Below are positions 1-11,170 of a stretch of 64,000 nt of DNA, in pieces (within the stretch, counting starts at the first letter, position 1; the number at the start of each line of letters is the position of its first letter). Below the pieces are notes generated by a model. It was not told the origin of the DNA. It saw only the letters and a list, made by a program, of their open reading frames with translations, and did not search any database. Both the position numbers and the translations under genes were made by a program. Where the stretch lies: the NCBI GenBank assembly GCA_018340375.1, contig JAFFJZ010000014.1, forward strand, positions 2,046,001 to 2,110,000, written 5' to 3'. This DNA is from Gonatopus flavifemur (lineage: Eukaryota; Arthropoda; Insecta; Hymenoptera; Dryinidae).

Positions 1-900
1 AGAAAATGTATCGGACACAAAGCATCGAACTCCGAAACATAATCATTAGGGTTTGATTTGATCATTACTATAATACATTTATTTATGAAAAACTTATCTG
101 AAAAAGTCAAGAGGCACAATGTATTCTCACAATAACGGTGAACGCTATGATATATTCTTGGTTTCAACACTGAAGGGTAATATTTCTTTTTCCAATAATT
201 GACTTTCCATTCATGACCATGATCACGCAAAATGTCAAAACAGTTTTTCTCAAATTCAAAATTTCAAAACATACGAACAAATCCGTGAAGTCGGTGGCTC
301 AAACAAATCATCGATCATAGTAGGAATGAAACCAAAAACCAATCAGAATAAGGAGGACATGAATATACCAGTCAGATGACGGAAGTAAGAAGCCACACCA
401 ATCATTACAACACGGAATGAACAGCTACGATACTGAAATCATGCAAATTTTTTTTGAAGGGATTTATATTTGTGATTATTTCGGAATCCGAGATTTGGAT
501 TAACATGACCAAAAAAGAAAGACGTGATTCATCTAAAAATCAACAAAGGCCACTTGATTTGATCATTACATGTTTGAAACATATGTGAGAAGATTATTTT
601 AATTTTGTTTATATTGCAGGGAAATCAAGAAATTCTCAACTAACGGCAATTTTCCGAATAATCCCTCATGACTGGTCATTAGAATATATTTCCACGTTCA
701 AAAACAAGCAAAGTTTTAAATCATAGGAACTTGTTCATATGTTTTGATCATAATAATTGTTTCACCATTAATAACATTTCATTTTCATGAATTGATCATA
801 ATTCCAAACGTGAACACATCGAAATTATTCAGAATGATTAATCTGATGTATCCGTTATTTATAATCTCATGGGCTTGATATTAATTCAGATGAGTGATTG
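1..900. other. AT-rich non-coding stretch, nothing recognised
   Basis: I see no open frame of convincing length, no RNA gene and no clear repeat here. It probably belongs to an intron or flank of the host gene whose exons start at 9214. Confidence 0.4.
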
Positions 901-904
901 AATT

Positions 905-991
905 CATAGAGGTGTACAGCCGAACGGCTACGGGATTGTCTGGCGGATTCATTGGTTCCAAGTTCAATTCCAATCAGAATAATTCTTTTTT
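905..991 (+). ncRNA. tRNA-like Pol III unit, candidate SINE head
   Basis: CAGCCGAACGG at 917-927 matches the tRNA A-box consensus (TRGCNNARYGG) at 10 of 11 positions. AGTTCAATTCC at 961-971 matches the B-box (GGTTCRANNCC) at 10 of 11. The 33-nt gap suits an internal Pol III promoter, and a T6 terminator follows at 986-991. I cannot draw a clean cloverleaf, so a tRNA-derived SINE or decayed tRNA is likelier than a working tRNA. The resemblance to Ser/Leu-type tRNAs is an impression only. Confidence 0.45.
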
Positions 992-1298
992 CCTTCATCA
1001 AGGATCATCATGAAGTTAGGCACCGTCTCATGATAGATTCATCACGTCTTTCTCATTTGTGGGTTACATTTGTTTCTAACTGTAACCATGGTAATTTATT
1101 AGATTACAAGATGGACATATGAGTTGAATATGAATCCATTCTTATCATTTCAGATATTCAGACGACACCAACGCGATATGAAGTTCATTTCCGAACGATC
1201 GTCGTTTTACACTTGGGGCGTTATCATCACTGTCAAGAAGTGATTATTGCATACATCAATCAGAAATTCCTTTTTCAGTGCAGATTGAGGGCCTAATA

Positions 1299-1410
1299 CA
1301 TGCGTGCGACTATCGCATGCAACAACCATAAGGAGGAAAGAGGGGTACCTCGGACCTCTTTTTTCTCCTGATGTGAAATATTTTGTCGCATGTGGCAATC
1401 GCACGCGTAT
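1299..1410. repeat. Short foldback repeat (hairpin)
   Basis: TGCGTGCGACTATCGCATGC near 1301 pairs imperfectly with the segment at about 1384-1409. The pairing continues inward through AGGAGGAAAGAGG and CCTCTTTTTTCTCCT, leaving a loop of about 11 nt. This is a MITE-like hairpin of unknown family. Confidence 0.5.
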
Positions 1411-1598
1411 AATCACACTTTTAAAAATAGTGACTGAATTCTGGAGAGGGCCATTTTTTATAAGAAGTTGTCTAGCTTGAGCGAATTATATTATTGATTG
1501 GATCTGTGACCAATTTTTTGATTGAGTTTCGAACCAAATTCCTAAGAGAAACATCCACATCTGTTCCGTGTTTCCTGCCACACCATACTCATGCTTGA

Positions 1599-1644
<46 letters not shown>
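1599..1644. repeat. (GA)n microsatellite
   Basis: An almost pure AG/GA run directly abuts the 3' tail of the minus-strand LINE that starts at 1645. On the LINE's sense strand the tail reads AATAAATCTAATCTAATCT and then turns into (CT)n, so the microsatellite may have grown from the LINE tail. Confidence 0.85.
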
Positions 1645-1648
<4 letters not shown>

Positions 1649-3420
1649 GATTAGATTTATTAGGTCCGAGGCCAAAACCTTAAGGACAATTTGCATACAA
1701 GTAATAAATAGAAGTGAGTGAGGTAATAATAACAATAGTATTCCAATAAACTAATTAAAACTAATTCAAAACTAATCAGCAATGCTCTCCCATCTAGAAA
1801 TCATTCAGTTCCAAGCACACAATCATCATAAAAGAATTGTGCTCCTATGCGTATTCATTGAGCAAGGAAACGTGCAACTCCCTCTTGAAAACGGAGGGTG
1901 TCGGTATATTTCTCATTTCAAGAGGGGGGGAGTCCCAAAATCTTGCCGCTGTAATCGCACAGGATTACTCATGAGTTGAGGTCTGATGGAGAGGTATCAC
2001 TGGAGCGTTACGATCAGATCTTGTGCTGAAGTTTGAGTGCTCAAAGGTAAATTTGAAGCAATTATAAAGAGATGAGACAGTCGTGTTTTTAGCACTTGAT
2101 ATATAGATGAACCTAAAAGATACTCATGTCCTTCCCTCGACTTCAACCAACGTAACCTCAGGAAGTAGGGAGTTATGTGCTCATCTCGCGCAACGGTGAA
2201 TATGAAGTGAACGCAAGCATTGAAGGAGCGTTGCAGTTTCAGATTTCCGGTTTCCGTTGAATCTGTCAAGACTAGACAACAGTATCCATAATAAGGAATA
2301 ATTGAAGTGGACACAATTCGCTCTCATATCAGCTGAGAGAAGGTCTCATTCAGTCTTAGCTGGTATGAAGCACGGTGTACTTTTCTCTGCGTATCGAACA
2401 CATGATCGCCCCAATTCAACGTTGACGAGAGAGTGACACCTAGCGTTTCAATATGATTAACGTAAGGGATGAACACACCTTCAACACAGATTTTAGGTAG
2501 TTTGTCAACTTCGAGCGAGTTAATGTACATAGGAGATCCAAGGATCATACATTGCGTTCTGTTGGGATTCAACTTCAGAGAGTTATCATTGCACCACTCA
2601 ATAATGCGTTTTATTTCAAGATTGATCTGATTGATAGTATCACTCAATAAATGAGGAAGACAATGTATATATTTGTAAGTCATCTGCATACTTAGATTCT
2701 CTACAGAACTGTATGGAGTCATTGATATCCATTGAATATAGTGTGCATAACAGTGGACCCAAAACCGAACCTTGTGGTACCCCTGAGTTGACTGGGATTC
2801 AGTTAGTAGTTTCCGCTAGAGTCTTGACCGTTTGATACCTCCCGCTCAAATAAATTCAGAACCAACACAGTACGGATCTAGATATCCCACATTTTGGAGG
2901 TTTCTCAATCAGGAGCGCATAATCAACAATGTCAAATGCTTCCGAGAAGTCAAAACACACGAGGATAGTTACCATACGTTGATCCATACCTTGGCAAATA
3001 TCATCAATGATATTGATGAGTGCTGTTTGTGTAGATTGATGTTTCGTGAAACCATATTGATGAGGCTCCCTTAAGAAAGTGAGGAGATAATTGTATACAA
3101 GTTTTCCAAAAATTTGACTGCATTCGCACAGTTTAGAAATCGGACGAAATTCAGAGACGCTAGCTGGATTTTTTGTTTTTGGCGTCGGAGTAATATGAGA
3201 GAATTTCCAAGCTAGCAGAAATTCACAACCAGTGCAAGAGCTGTTCATGAGATTCAAAAGAGCAGTCGAAATGCAGGAAATACAATGAGAGAGAAATCTA
3301 CTAGGTAGATCGTCAGGTCCATAACTGGAGGATTGTGAAAAACGTAAGTGAGAAAATCAACCCGAATAAGAAGTCGAAAGGACTTACAGTTGATCATCGA
3401 GAGGGATAGTGGTGTTCATT
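1645..3420 (-). mobile_element. 5'-truncated non-LTR retrotransposon (Jockey/CR1-like)
   Basis: Minus-strand translation gives a reverse transcriptase in broken frames. From about 3340 down comes GPDDLPSRFL, then FRPISKLCECSQIFGKLV, the palm motif FDFSEAFDIVDYALL near 2890-2950, GVPQGSVLGPLL near 2790-2810 and YADDLQIY near 2680. The thumb follows (SLKLNPNRTQCMILG, HIETLGVTLSSTLNW), then a C-terminal part (LNETFSQL; HITPYFLRLRWLK) near 2000-2400. These are typical Jockey/CR1-like RT blocks. The 3' end is the CTAAT-rich tail at 1645-1665. The endonuclease and ORF1 are absent, and frameshifts show that the copy is dead. Confidence 0.85.
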
Positions 3421-5571
3421 TAGGATGCAATTGAAATGAGCACTCTTGATTATGTTGGAGGAAAAATCATATTTTCTTCATGAGTAAATACAATTTGTCT
3501 TTTTTTTCTAAAATTCTTTCTCCTCTGACGGTGGCAATTTACGTATTAACGCCTAAAACATGGAACGCAAGAATATGTTTTTTACAAATAGTTTCGAACA
3601 AGATCTCCAACGCGACATTCAGTTTACGAGTGAGTTGAATTATAAATTCGAATTGAGGAACGTGAAGAACATCTCTCGTCTCACGTAGACCTCCCTAGAC
3701 ACAACTTGCAATGAGTGTGGTGTGGGTTTATCTAGGTGAGGATATGTACCGAATGAAAGATTCGGAATAACTCTATACGTCAATGTCGCAATGACAGAGA
3801 GTTAAGAGCATTCGCTGAAAACGGAAACCACGAGGGTTTTACTCCTCTTGATTTATTCTTCGATCAGATCGAAGTGAGAAATGACTACAAATGAATGAAT
3901 TGGAGATGTAATTCAGTTCGACGTTTTGTCGAATTTGACCCCTTATTATAATGTTGGAAATTTATTATGAATCATGTGCGAATCGAGCACCTGTCGGATT
4001 TGTTGATAAGTTTTTGTATCGAATGATTTAATCGAACAGATCACTCGCATGAATTAATCGAAAACACCGTGTGTTATCATTGACTTCGTGCGTCTCGATA
4101 TCTCAATTCGAATTTGAATCAATCTGTGATTTGATTTCCATTTTACTGAGAGAAGGTTTAATTATATCTATATTGGCTCTTTAAACTTTCTTCGCTTGTA
4201 AATGATTATTTTGACGCGTTCTTTCCTTTTCTCTGAAATCCGTCTATTGCATTCATACATGATTCTTTTTTCCTCCCGTAGTTTCGTCGATCAAACTCTC
4301 TCATGTCATCGTCGCATACATTCGACGAGTGTCTGTGCGGTTTAACACCTGCGATGCCCGTGTGTACTGTATGTTGACATTTTTTCTATATAGGTTTGAT
4401 CGACGAAATTTTGTACCGACTTTCGCTTTCGATACTTTGATTTTAACTTGGAGAATTTAACATTATGTATACTGATTGACTATCGCGTGGCGTTGTAACC
4501 GTACGAATATTCCATCATATTCGTACCGTCACAAGAGAGAGAGAGGGAGAGACGTGAGCCGAGACGTAGGGAGGAGAGAGAAGGATGTACTTAGGTTGAA
4601 AAACCGACACAAGTCAACTTGAGTCAACACAAGTCATATATTTTAACAGCACTTTGAGAGTTCAATAAACTACACAGAACCCGTAACGTAACAACTGCGC
4701 GATGCGTTTGGAGTCATTCCATGTCAGTTTATCCAGCCATGACACCCACCACCTCGGATTTCTATGAAATTTTTTTCATCAAATCTCACCACCATTCTAT
4801 TGACCAATCCAAACCGTTTTTTTTTTAATCCCATACTTTTCGAGTTACAAAATAATGAAGTTTCGCGAAATTGCGTATCAACGCTCCCCGACAGACCACC
4901 CGCCACGTGACAAAAATTCCAATAACTTTTGATCCAAATGGTATTTCATGCTCAAAATTATATGAGGGTCTCGTGGGGATATTTAGATTCGGAAAATACA
5001 CGTTTCATCATTTTGGATCCATTGTGAGGGGGTTCTCAACGCAGGCTTCATGAACTTTCAACCATCTGGACGGGTAATTTTCAAATTCATATTTCGAGGT
5101 GAGGCGCAGCAGCTACAGGACTGTTTTTCTTTCAAATGGAAGCTAAAGATGTCCGCTTTCAGAATATGAAAAGAAAAATCTGGTTTTTTGATCGCATCCA
5201 TGGTTTTTTTAATTTTTTATCATTTTGCGTCATGATTCACGTTCCGATATTGTGCAATCACCTGTTTTTTTATCCACGAACCTGGAAAACGATCGTATAT
5301 TCCGAATATCGACGTATACAAGGGTTACTAGAAAATTTGAATAAGATCTCAAAATGGAGAATCCAAAAATAACGGAGCAAACATAACAAAAAAAGATAAA
5401 GTGAGAGACAAATTCGCACAGTGTGGGGGGTCAAAATTCGATAATCCGTGTACGAGTTCTAAACAATTCAGACGGATCGTGCGTAGTCAAGCTTGATTGC
5501 GCTTCACCTAATCGCTGTGTTTATTGTCACTTGGGTGTTGTTCATTACGTTAGTGATAATTGAATGAATCT
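3421..5571. other. Non-coding stretch with a short GA-rich run
   Basis: No gene is supported. An impure GA run lies at about 4534-4560. From about 4700 to 5400 the sequence has a different, repeat-like texture (poly-T runs, TTTTGATC-type words) and short frames of up to 78 codons with no recognisable motif. It may be an old unclassified repeat. Confidence 0.35.
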
Positions 5572-6003
5572 TCAGGAAAAATTCATTGTTTCATCTGGAG
5601 GGAATAACATTGGCCTTACCATTCCTGAATGGAGATAGAATGAGTTGCGATTTACCGCATATTTATGTATTCTCGGCTGAAAAATCGAGAATTCAAGCTC
5701 AGGTTTGAAACAGAAGATATTGTCTGATCGAGCTGGGGTTTTTAGTGGTTCATATTGATCCCTCAAAGCAACTTTTCCACACTGTTTACTGTATACAACA
5801 CCGGTTGTATATTGTGGTGACCATTGCAGATATCGCGCTGGTGATAACGCATTATAGGGCCGGCATCGGGCCATTCGTTTCTTCATGCTTGAGTTATGCT
5901 GCGTAGAAAGCAATTTCTGAATTATCCATGTATTCCATTCCCATAGTATCCTGAAAAGATCTGCAACTTTTTCTCTTTTATGAGCTGCACTCCACATCTT
6001 CAA
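5572..6003 (-). CDS. Uncharacterised minus-strand open frame, possible small host gene or exon
   Basis: This 143-codon frame is not a transposon family I recognise. The part from the internal ATG at 5886 onward (MKKRMARCRPYNALSPARY, then LQWSPQYTTGVVYSK and ALRDQYEPLKTPARSDN) looks like real protein. It is basic, rich in Tyr, Pro and Arg, and of balanced composition. Upstream of that ATG, CTTTCTACGCAG could be a 3' splice site. Within the frame, CAGGAATG followed by GTAAGGCC at about 5622 could be a donor. If so, a minus-strand gene is nested upstream of, or within an intron of, the + strand host gene. The alternative is a chance frame. No promoter or poly(A) signal is identified. Confidence 0.3.
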   Translation of the reverse strand: MKMWSAAHKREKVADLFRILWEWNTWIIQKLLSTQHNSSMKKRMARCRPYNALSPARYLQWSPQYTTGVVYSKQCGKVALRDQYEPLKTPARSDNIFCFKPELEFSIFQPRIHKYAVNRNSFYLHSGMVRPMLFPPDETMNFS

Positions 6004-6144
6004 GTTTCACATTATCAATTCGGCATTTTTCCAGCGTCATTTATGCAATAATGTGCTCTTTGTCATAATAAAGACAGGGATATACAATCAATTCTCATCT
6101 TGTTATTCTGCAGAAAGAATGTGAAAAATGATATATAAATTATA

Positions 6145-6555
6145 CACTGAGATAGTGATGCCGATTCTTAAAAGAATCGATTCTTTTTTATACAAGTGTA
6201 CCAAATTTTTATCGATATTCTACACAAATCTATAAAAATTAAATACTTTCTCTATAAAAAAGAATCGATTCTGTTCAAAAATCGGCATCACTACACTGAG
6301 AGAGAAAATTTCCGAGAAAAATGAAATATTTAGTTGAATAGTCGCCATAAAATACTCAATTGATTCGAATAAACTTTCATTGACTCGATTGAATATTAAT
6401 TCAATCAAACAAATATTCAATATGCTATGAAATATTTCATCAATTGGAACAGTTATTCAATTGAGTCAACGGAAGTTTATTCAAATCAATTAAGTATTTT
6501 ATGGCGACTATTCAACTAAATGTTTTATTGTTCCCGGAAATTTTTTTTCTCAGTG
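6145..6555. mobile_element. Foldback MITE with CACTGAGA ends, TA-flanked
   Basis: The ends are CACTGAGA and TCTCAGTG. After the nested element at 6153-6293 is skipped, the arms pair over about 85 nt; for example AGTTGAATAGTCGCCATAAA (left) pairs with TTTATGGCGACTATTCAACT (right). TA flanks both sides (6143-6144 and 6556-6557), as expected for a Tc1/mariner-mobilised MITE. There is no coding capacity. Confidence 0.75.
6153..6293. mobile_element. hAT-like MITE nested in the CACTGAGA MITE, 8-bp TSD
   Basis: The terminal inverted repeat TAGTGATGCCGATTCTT pairs with its complement at 6277-6293. The flanks carry the identical octamer CACTGAGA (6145-6152 and 6294-6301), which is also the end of the host MITE, so this element hopped into that terminus. 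An 8-bp duplication fits the hAT superfamily. The interior repeats AAGAATCGATTCTT. A relative lies at 12000-12155. Confidence 0.65.
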
Positions 6556-6599
6556 TATATAAAAATATATATAAATTTGGAATATATGGAGTAAATATG

Positions 6600-7580
6600 T
6601 GAATATACATACATATGTATATAGATATGAATATATACATACTCCATATATTTCAAATCTATATATAATCTATATATGAATAGATCTATATATCATTCTT
6701 TTACATCGAGCTATCTCTTGAATTCCGACGAACACACGGTAGAATAATTATTCTCCTACAGCCTGAATAATTCTCTCTACCATATATTACGGAACTCTCC
6801 TCCAAACCTTCAGGCATTCGAGTTGATTTTTATCCTGTATTTTCATAATTATCTGAATTCCTTAAAGTAATGTTATGTATCATTGAACAAGAATCAATCT
6901 TCTCAGAGGTTTTGTACTTTTGCCATACATTAACCCTACCACCCCTCCCATTTTCTCTCTTCTCCACTCTACTCTACCTCCTGAAATTTTCTTCATCTTT
7001 TCCTTCAATCACTTGAATCCACACTTCCTGTTCCATCTCAAAACATCTGTTCTTTCACACTCTTTCTATCATAAAGGATGCTTCTCTTTGGAAGATAAAT
7101 TCTATCAGGGAAAAGGTATCTTGCGCTGTAGCGTGTATACTTTACGATTCTCCATTTTCCTTTGAACTGTCGTCTAGTTCAAAATCTCCTCAACTATTTC
7201 AGACTCCTCCATGTTCCTTCGGCATACTTCAATCAGGAAACAATAATTTTCCTTCTCATCCATATAATGAAACTTTCAGAAATGGAGAAAGGCAATCATT
7301 AACTCATCGCTCTTTATCCAAATTCTCAATTGAGAAATGTGTTTTACGTCTTGCAAATTTAGTTTCTCTTTGGATCACTTTGTCTATTATACATTATATT
7401 ATTATCATATCATTATTCGATGCAAGTGTCTTATTATCGGTTCGATGGTTATCTAGAAAAACTTCGATTGACATATGTGAATTATTACGTGTATGACTTA
7501 ATTTTTCACTTTTTTCATCAAGCAGGAGTTCCCATTTGAATTTCGAATATGCCCGCCCCCATTTGCGGTTTTGAAGAGGT
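6600..7580. other. Non-coding, AT-rich with TATATA-type runs
   Basis: Alternating AT runs lie near 6555-6700. The remainder is pyrimidine-rich, with only short unremarkable frames. I see no recognised gene. Confidence 0.4.
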
Positions 7581-7655
7581 AACCTGAAAGTTTCTTATAC
7601 ACTATAGATCATACCCGCGAGAGCTACATAAACTCACAAAACAGTAGTATATGCG

Positions 7656-8647
7656 ATGGCGACCGATAAGCAGCACATTCGGCACTGCATTCTCGACGAG
7701 TTCCAACAAGGAGAAAAAGCCATTGAAGCATGCGATTCGATTTCTTCCACTCTTGTTGATGATGTTTTGTCTCATATTGGTACGTGTAAATATTGGTATA
7801 AACGATTCGCAAATAGTGATTTTGATCTCAGCGATCGGGAACGTCCTGAACAGCATCCGAAATTTGAAGATGCTGGACTGCAAAAATTACTCGACGAAGA
7901 CTCAACGCAAACCCAAAAGCAGCTCGCAGCTGAGCTGGGAGTTACTCAAGCAGCCATTTCCAAACGATCACACGGGATGGGGAAGATACAAAAGGTAGGA
8001 AGGCGGGTGCCATATGAATTGACCGAACAGAACCTTGGTCAGAAGAATTCTCTGTGGAAAATTGTGACGGGAGATGGAAAATATATTCTTTTTATTAATC
8101 CCAAACGCAAAAAATCATGGGTGGATCCCGGAAAACCGTCGACACCCACTCCCCAACAAAGTATCCACTTGACAAACGTTCTCCTCCCCATCTGGTGGGA
8201 TATGAAAGGTGTACTTTATTACGAACTGTTAGGAATAGGTCAAACAGTTACTGTAGAATGCTACAGCCGACAATTCAATAAACTGCACGGCATTCTTGAG
8301 GAGAAGAGGGTATTTACTGGGCAAGGAAGCCGAAAAGTTGTGTTGCTCTATGATAACTCTCGACCTCATGTTGCTCGCGCGACTCAGCAAACTATTTTAA
8401 ACTTGGGCTGAGAAGTTCTCTCCCACGCGGCATATTCACCGGACTGAGCTCCATCTGAGTATCATTCCTTCCGAACCATGCAGCATGCCTCGAAGAATAG
8501 CCACTCCCAAACTTTGGATGACGTCCAAAAATTCGTCGATGACTTTATCGCCGCAAAGCCTGCAAGTTTTTGGCGCAATGGTATTTGTATAGTGCCCGAT
8601 CGATGGTGCAAGGTCATAGAAAACAATGGACAATATTTCCAGGATTG
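7656..8647 (+). pseudogene. Decayed mariner transposase
   Basis: The frame opens with MATDKQHIRHCILDEFQQG, followed by a paired-like helix-turn-helix region (TCKYWYKRF, SDFDLSDRERP; TQKQLAAELGVTQAAIS). Then come a WVPxELT-type block (RVPYELTEQN), the first catalytic Asp in KIVTGDGKYI, the block KSWVDPGKP and the second Asp in VLLYDNSRPH. After a stop at 8409 the frame continues with a broken YSPD*APSEYHSF third motif and ends near EVIENNGQYFQD. About 27 residues between the ELT block and the first Asp are missing, and the usual GDE is GDG. This is a dead copy, probably of the cecropia/mellifera group. I could not identify confident terminal repeats. Confidence 0.85.
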
Positions 8648-8719
8648 ATCTGGTGTTTATGTATTTTATAATATAAAATATTTTTAGTGAAAAAAAGTCA
8701 AAAATTAAGTTATACACCT

Positions 8720-9213
8720 AAAATTAGAAATTTTTTTGTTTCTTGGTATTTTTTCCTCCATATTGATGATCCCATCCTCAATACAAAATTCAATAATTGC
8801 CACTCCCAAACATGATGATTTGTTTGAAATGAGACAATAGCGAGGGAAATATTTTTTCATTCATGCAACGTGTATGCAGAATGCAGCACAACTGAAACAC
8901 CTCAGCTAAAACATTTGATTTTGGATTATGATTTGGTTCATTATAGACGATGCGTTATTAATAACAGTAATACAAATTTTGTAACATCAATTAAGCATGT
9001 GGTTTTTAGATTTCATCATGAATATATGAATTGATGCGCTTGGACTACAGTGCACCATAAGATTTTTTTGCACAGTTCAATTGTCATATTTTCAAGTTAT
9101 TGAATACAGAAAAAATAGTGATTTGCAATTCAATTGAACGAGAAGAAGAATATCATTAAGATACCATTAAAAGTTATTTTAATTGGCAAATCATGATCTT
9201 GTGATGATAACAG
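8720..9213. other. Intron upstream of the first host exon in view
   Basis: AT-rich, without coding potential. It ends in the 3' splice site GATAACAG at 9213. Confidence 0.5.
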
Positions 9214-9437
9214 GTACAAATAAGGAGAGCACCAGTTGCGACGGCAAGGCAAGTCAGCGAAGATGACGAAATTTCTAGGATTAAAAAACAGAATAAGAGT
9301 GGTACAGTTCCTTCGTCAGAAACAGTTGAAGAGAGACAGCCAGTTCCTTCTCCAATCCATCCGCCACCTCAAATTATTAGGGATTTTCCTCAAGAAAGAG
9401 AAACAGATGAACCAGCCAGAAGAACACCAATTACAAG
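9214..9437 (+). CDS. Host gene exon A (internal coding exon)
   Basis: The exon is flanked by a 3' splice site (GATGATAACAG) and a strong donor (ACAAG|GTAAGT). It is open in one frame for 224 nt: VQIRRAPVATARQVSEDDEI, then a Ser/Pro-rich stretch (VPSSETVEERQPVPSPIHPP) and an acidic/basic end (RDFPQERETDEPARRTPIT). It ends with two bases of an Arg codon, which exon B completes. No ATG lies at the start, so earlier exons are upstream of the window. The composition suggests a disordered cytoplasmic segment of a scaffold or cytoskeletal protein. I do not recognise the family. Confidence 0.75.
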
Positions 9438-9688
9438 GTAAGTATTTTCGTCACCCTTTTGTTTCGAGCGGATATAAACCATATGTCACTATCCAAATGT
9501 TTCTGTAAAACTGCTGAAAAATACTACATGGAGATGAGAATTTCGTTCTTGAGTACAATTCTCTGATATCAATAGAATAGCATGGGAAGATACTTGAGTC
9601 TTTCATTACATCACTTTTTAGTGATCGCCCATAACAGATTTCTTTTTATGAGCAGCGTAGGGTATTATATTCATATATTTGTTTGCAG

Positions 9689-9981
9689 GAGAACATCTGC
9701 GGACACGCACCCTTCCTCAGCTAGGAGTGCTTCTTCGGATTCCAGCACAGGATCTGAAAGTTCAGCTGGCTCTGGTATACGCAGTACGGGTGCACCTTTT
9801 ACCACGGAGGAGATGAAACAAAAATACTTATCAAGGGCACCGTCTAATAATACCACTGCTGTATCATCCGGTACGAATTCCCCTGGCTCTGGTCCAGGAT
9901 CAGGAACCACCACCACTAGAGAAACTGGCAATCTAACACCACCTACCAACAGAACATTTCAAAGTCGTTTTTTAGGCGCAG
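9689..9981 (+). CDS. Host gene exon B (Ser/Thr/Gly-rich)
   Basis: The acceptor is ATTTGTTTGCAG and the donor is GCAG|GTATAT. The 293-nt frame continues exon A exactly (AG|G = Arg) with RTSADTHPSSARSASSDSST, then GAPFTTEEMKQKYLSRAP, a Gly/Ser/Thr-rich run and NRTFQSRFLGAG. The segment FTTEEMKQKYLSR is the best-ordered part of the gene in view and would be a good search probe. One base is left for exon C. Low-complexity composition fits a phosphorylatable linker. The function is unknown. Confidence 0.78.
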
Positions 9982-9984
9982 GTA

Positions 9985-10135
9985 TATTTCTCGTACATAC
10001 CTATATAGCACACAGATATCCATTGAATGTCCCTTGGACATCCAGGAGATTTCATATATCCAATGGAGATCTAATGAACATCGAATGGATATTGAACGAA
10101 CTTTCCGATATGTATTGGATATCTGATGGATGCCA
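9985..10135. repeat. GATATCC-rich repeat segment in the intron
   Basis: Words such as CAGATATCCATTGAATGTCC, ATATCCAATGG and GGATATTGAACG recur here and again in the 146-bp element at 11721-11866, so the two are related. No clean ends are visible here; the segment abuts the MITE at 10136. Confidence 0.45.
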
Positions 10136-10391
10136 CACACAGAAAAAAGATCATTGAATGATCACTAGGAAAGACAGTACACTGGTAAAAACTACGAATT
10201 TCTGTACACAGTCGTTAACAGAGACGAGTAATGGTTCCTATTTTTGTATACTATATTGTATTTCAGTATACCAAAATTCAGTACACCAGGAACCATGACT
10301 CGTTTCTGTTAGCAACTGTGTACAGAAATTCGTAGTTGTCACCAGTTTACTGTCTTCTCTAGTGATCATTTCATGATCTTTTTTCTCCGTG
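10136..10391. mobile_element. Foldback MITE, ends CACAGAAAAAAG / CTTTTTTCTCCGTG
   Basis: Almost the whole 256 bp pairs with itself. AGATCATTGAATGATCACTA on the left matches the complement of TAGTGATCATTTCATGATCT on the right. Inward, ACTACGAATTTCTGTACACA pairs with TGTGTACAGAAATTCGTAGT. It resembles the CACTGAGAAAA-ended MITEs elsewhere in the window. It lies between exons B and C. Confidence 0.7.
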
Positions 10392-10521
10392 CATATCCAA
10401 GTGTGTTGCACGGGGAATATTCGCATCGTATCAGCAAAATTATCCGTTCATAATATCAGTGAATAAATCATGAAATTGATTGAAAAAATAATCAGTAACA
10501 CAATTCGATATCGACATGTAG

Positions 10522-10837
10522 GTAACCGTTCGGCCCCACCACCTCCAATCCAATCAACAGTCAGAGAAGAAGCAACAGTAGCTAGAAAAAAAGAAGAAGA
10601 AGATGATGAAGACGAAGAGACAAGTAGTTCATCTGAAGAAACCGAATCAGAAACAGAAGAAGAATCTGAGCCCGAAGCCCATCCCACCGGAACGGTGAGT
10701 TCTTCGTCGATGACTTCTTCAACACCCCAAGAACGTCAGAGAAATGAATCAGCAATGGCACGAACAGATATTGGACCTCTTCTTGCTCGCAGTGCGGAAG
10801 CGAGACGTGGCAGCAAAGAGGATTCACCCTCGACCAG
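10522..10837 (+). CDS. Host gene exon C (acidic, Glu/Ser-rich) with GC donor
   Basis: The acceptor is CGACATGTAG. The frame joins exon B in phase (G|GT = Gly): NRSAPPPPIQSTVREEATVA, a strongly acidic coiled-coil-like stretch (KKEEEDDEDEETSSSSEETE), then SMTSSTPQERQRNE, ARTDIGPLLARSAEARRG and EDSPSTR. The 5' splice site is CCAG|GCAAGT, a GC-AG intron with otherwise perfect consensus. Reading through without splicing adds about 49 codons before a stop, so intron retention would give a short isoform. The intron that starts here is about 35.6 kb and rejoins in phase at 46482. Confidence 0.78.
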
Positions 10838-10936
10838 GCAAGTATTATCAATAAACGTATCCAAACACCCATACAGCACAGGTGACGGAAATGATCAGTC
10901 TGTAAAATGCAATGACGTCATTGCAATATTAGCGAG

Positions 10937-11170
10937 CATTTCTAACCCTTTGCCGCTGCAGCAGCACGAAACAGCACGTCCCTAGTTTCTCCTAGTTCAA
11001 AAGATCCATTGATTCTCGTCAAATTCAATTTGAATCGGGCAAAGATCTGATTGATCTTGATTGACCTTTGTCCAATTTCGATGAGGTTTGGCGGGAATCA
11101 ATTAGTTTTTCTAACCAGAGGTTTTCTTGTATAAAAAGTGAATGGTCAGAAAAATTTGCAGCGCCAAAGG
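10937..11170. repeat. Weak inverted repeat around CCCTTTG / CAAAGGG
   Basis: TAACCCTTTGCCGCTGCAGC near 10949 is partly mirrored by GCAGCGCCAAAGGGCTAATA near 11158. The pairing is short and the interior is not complementary, so this is a possible old element end pair only. Confidence 0.3.
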
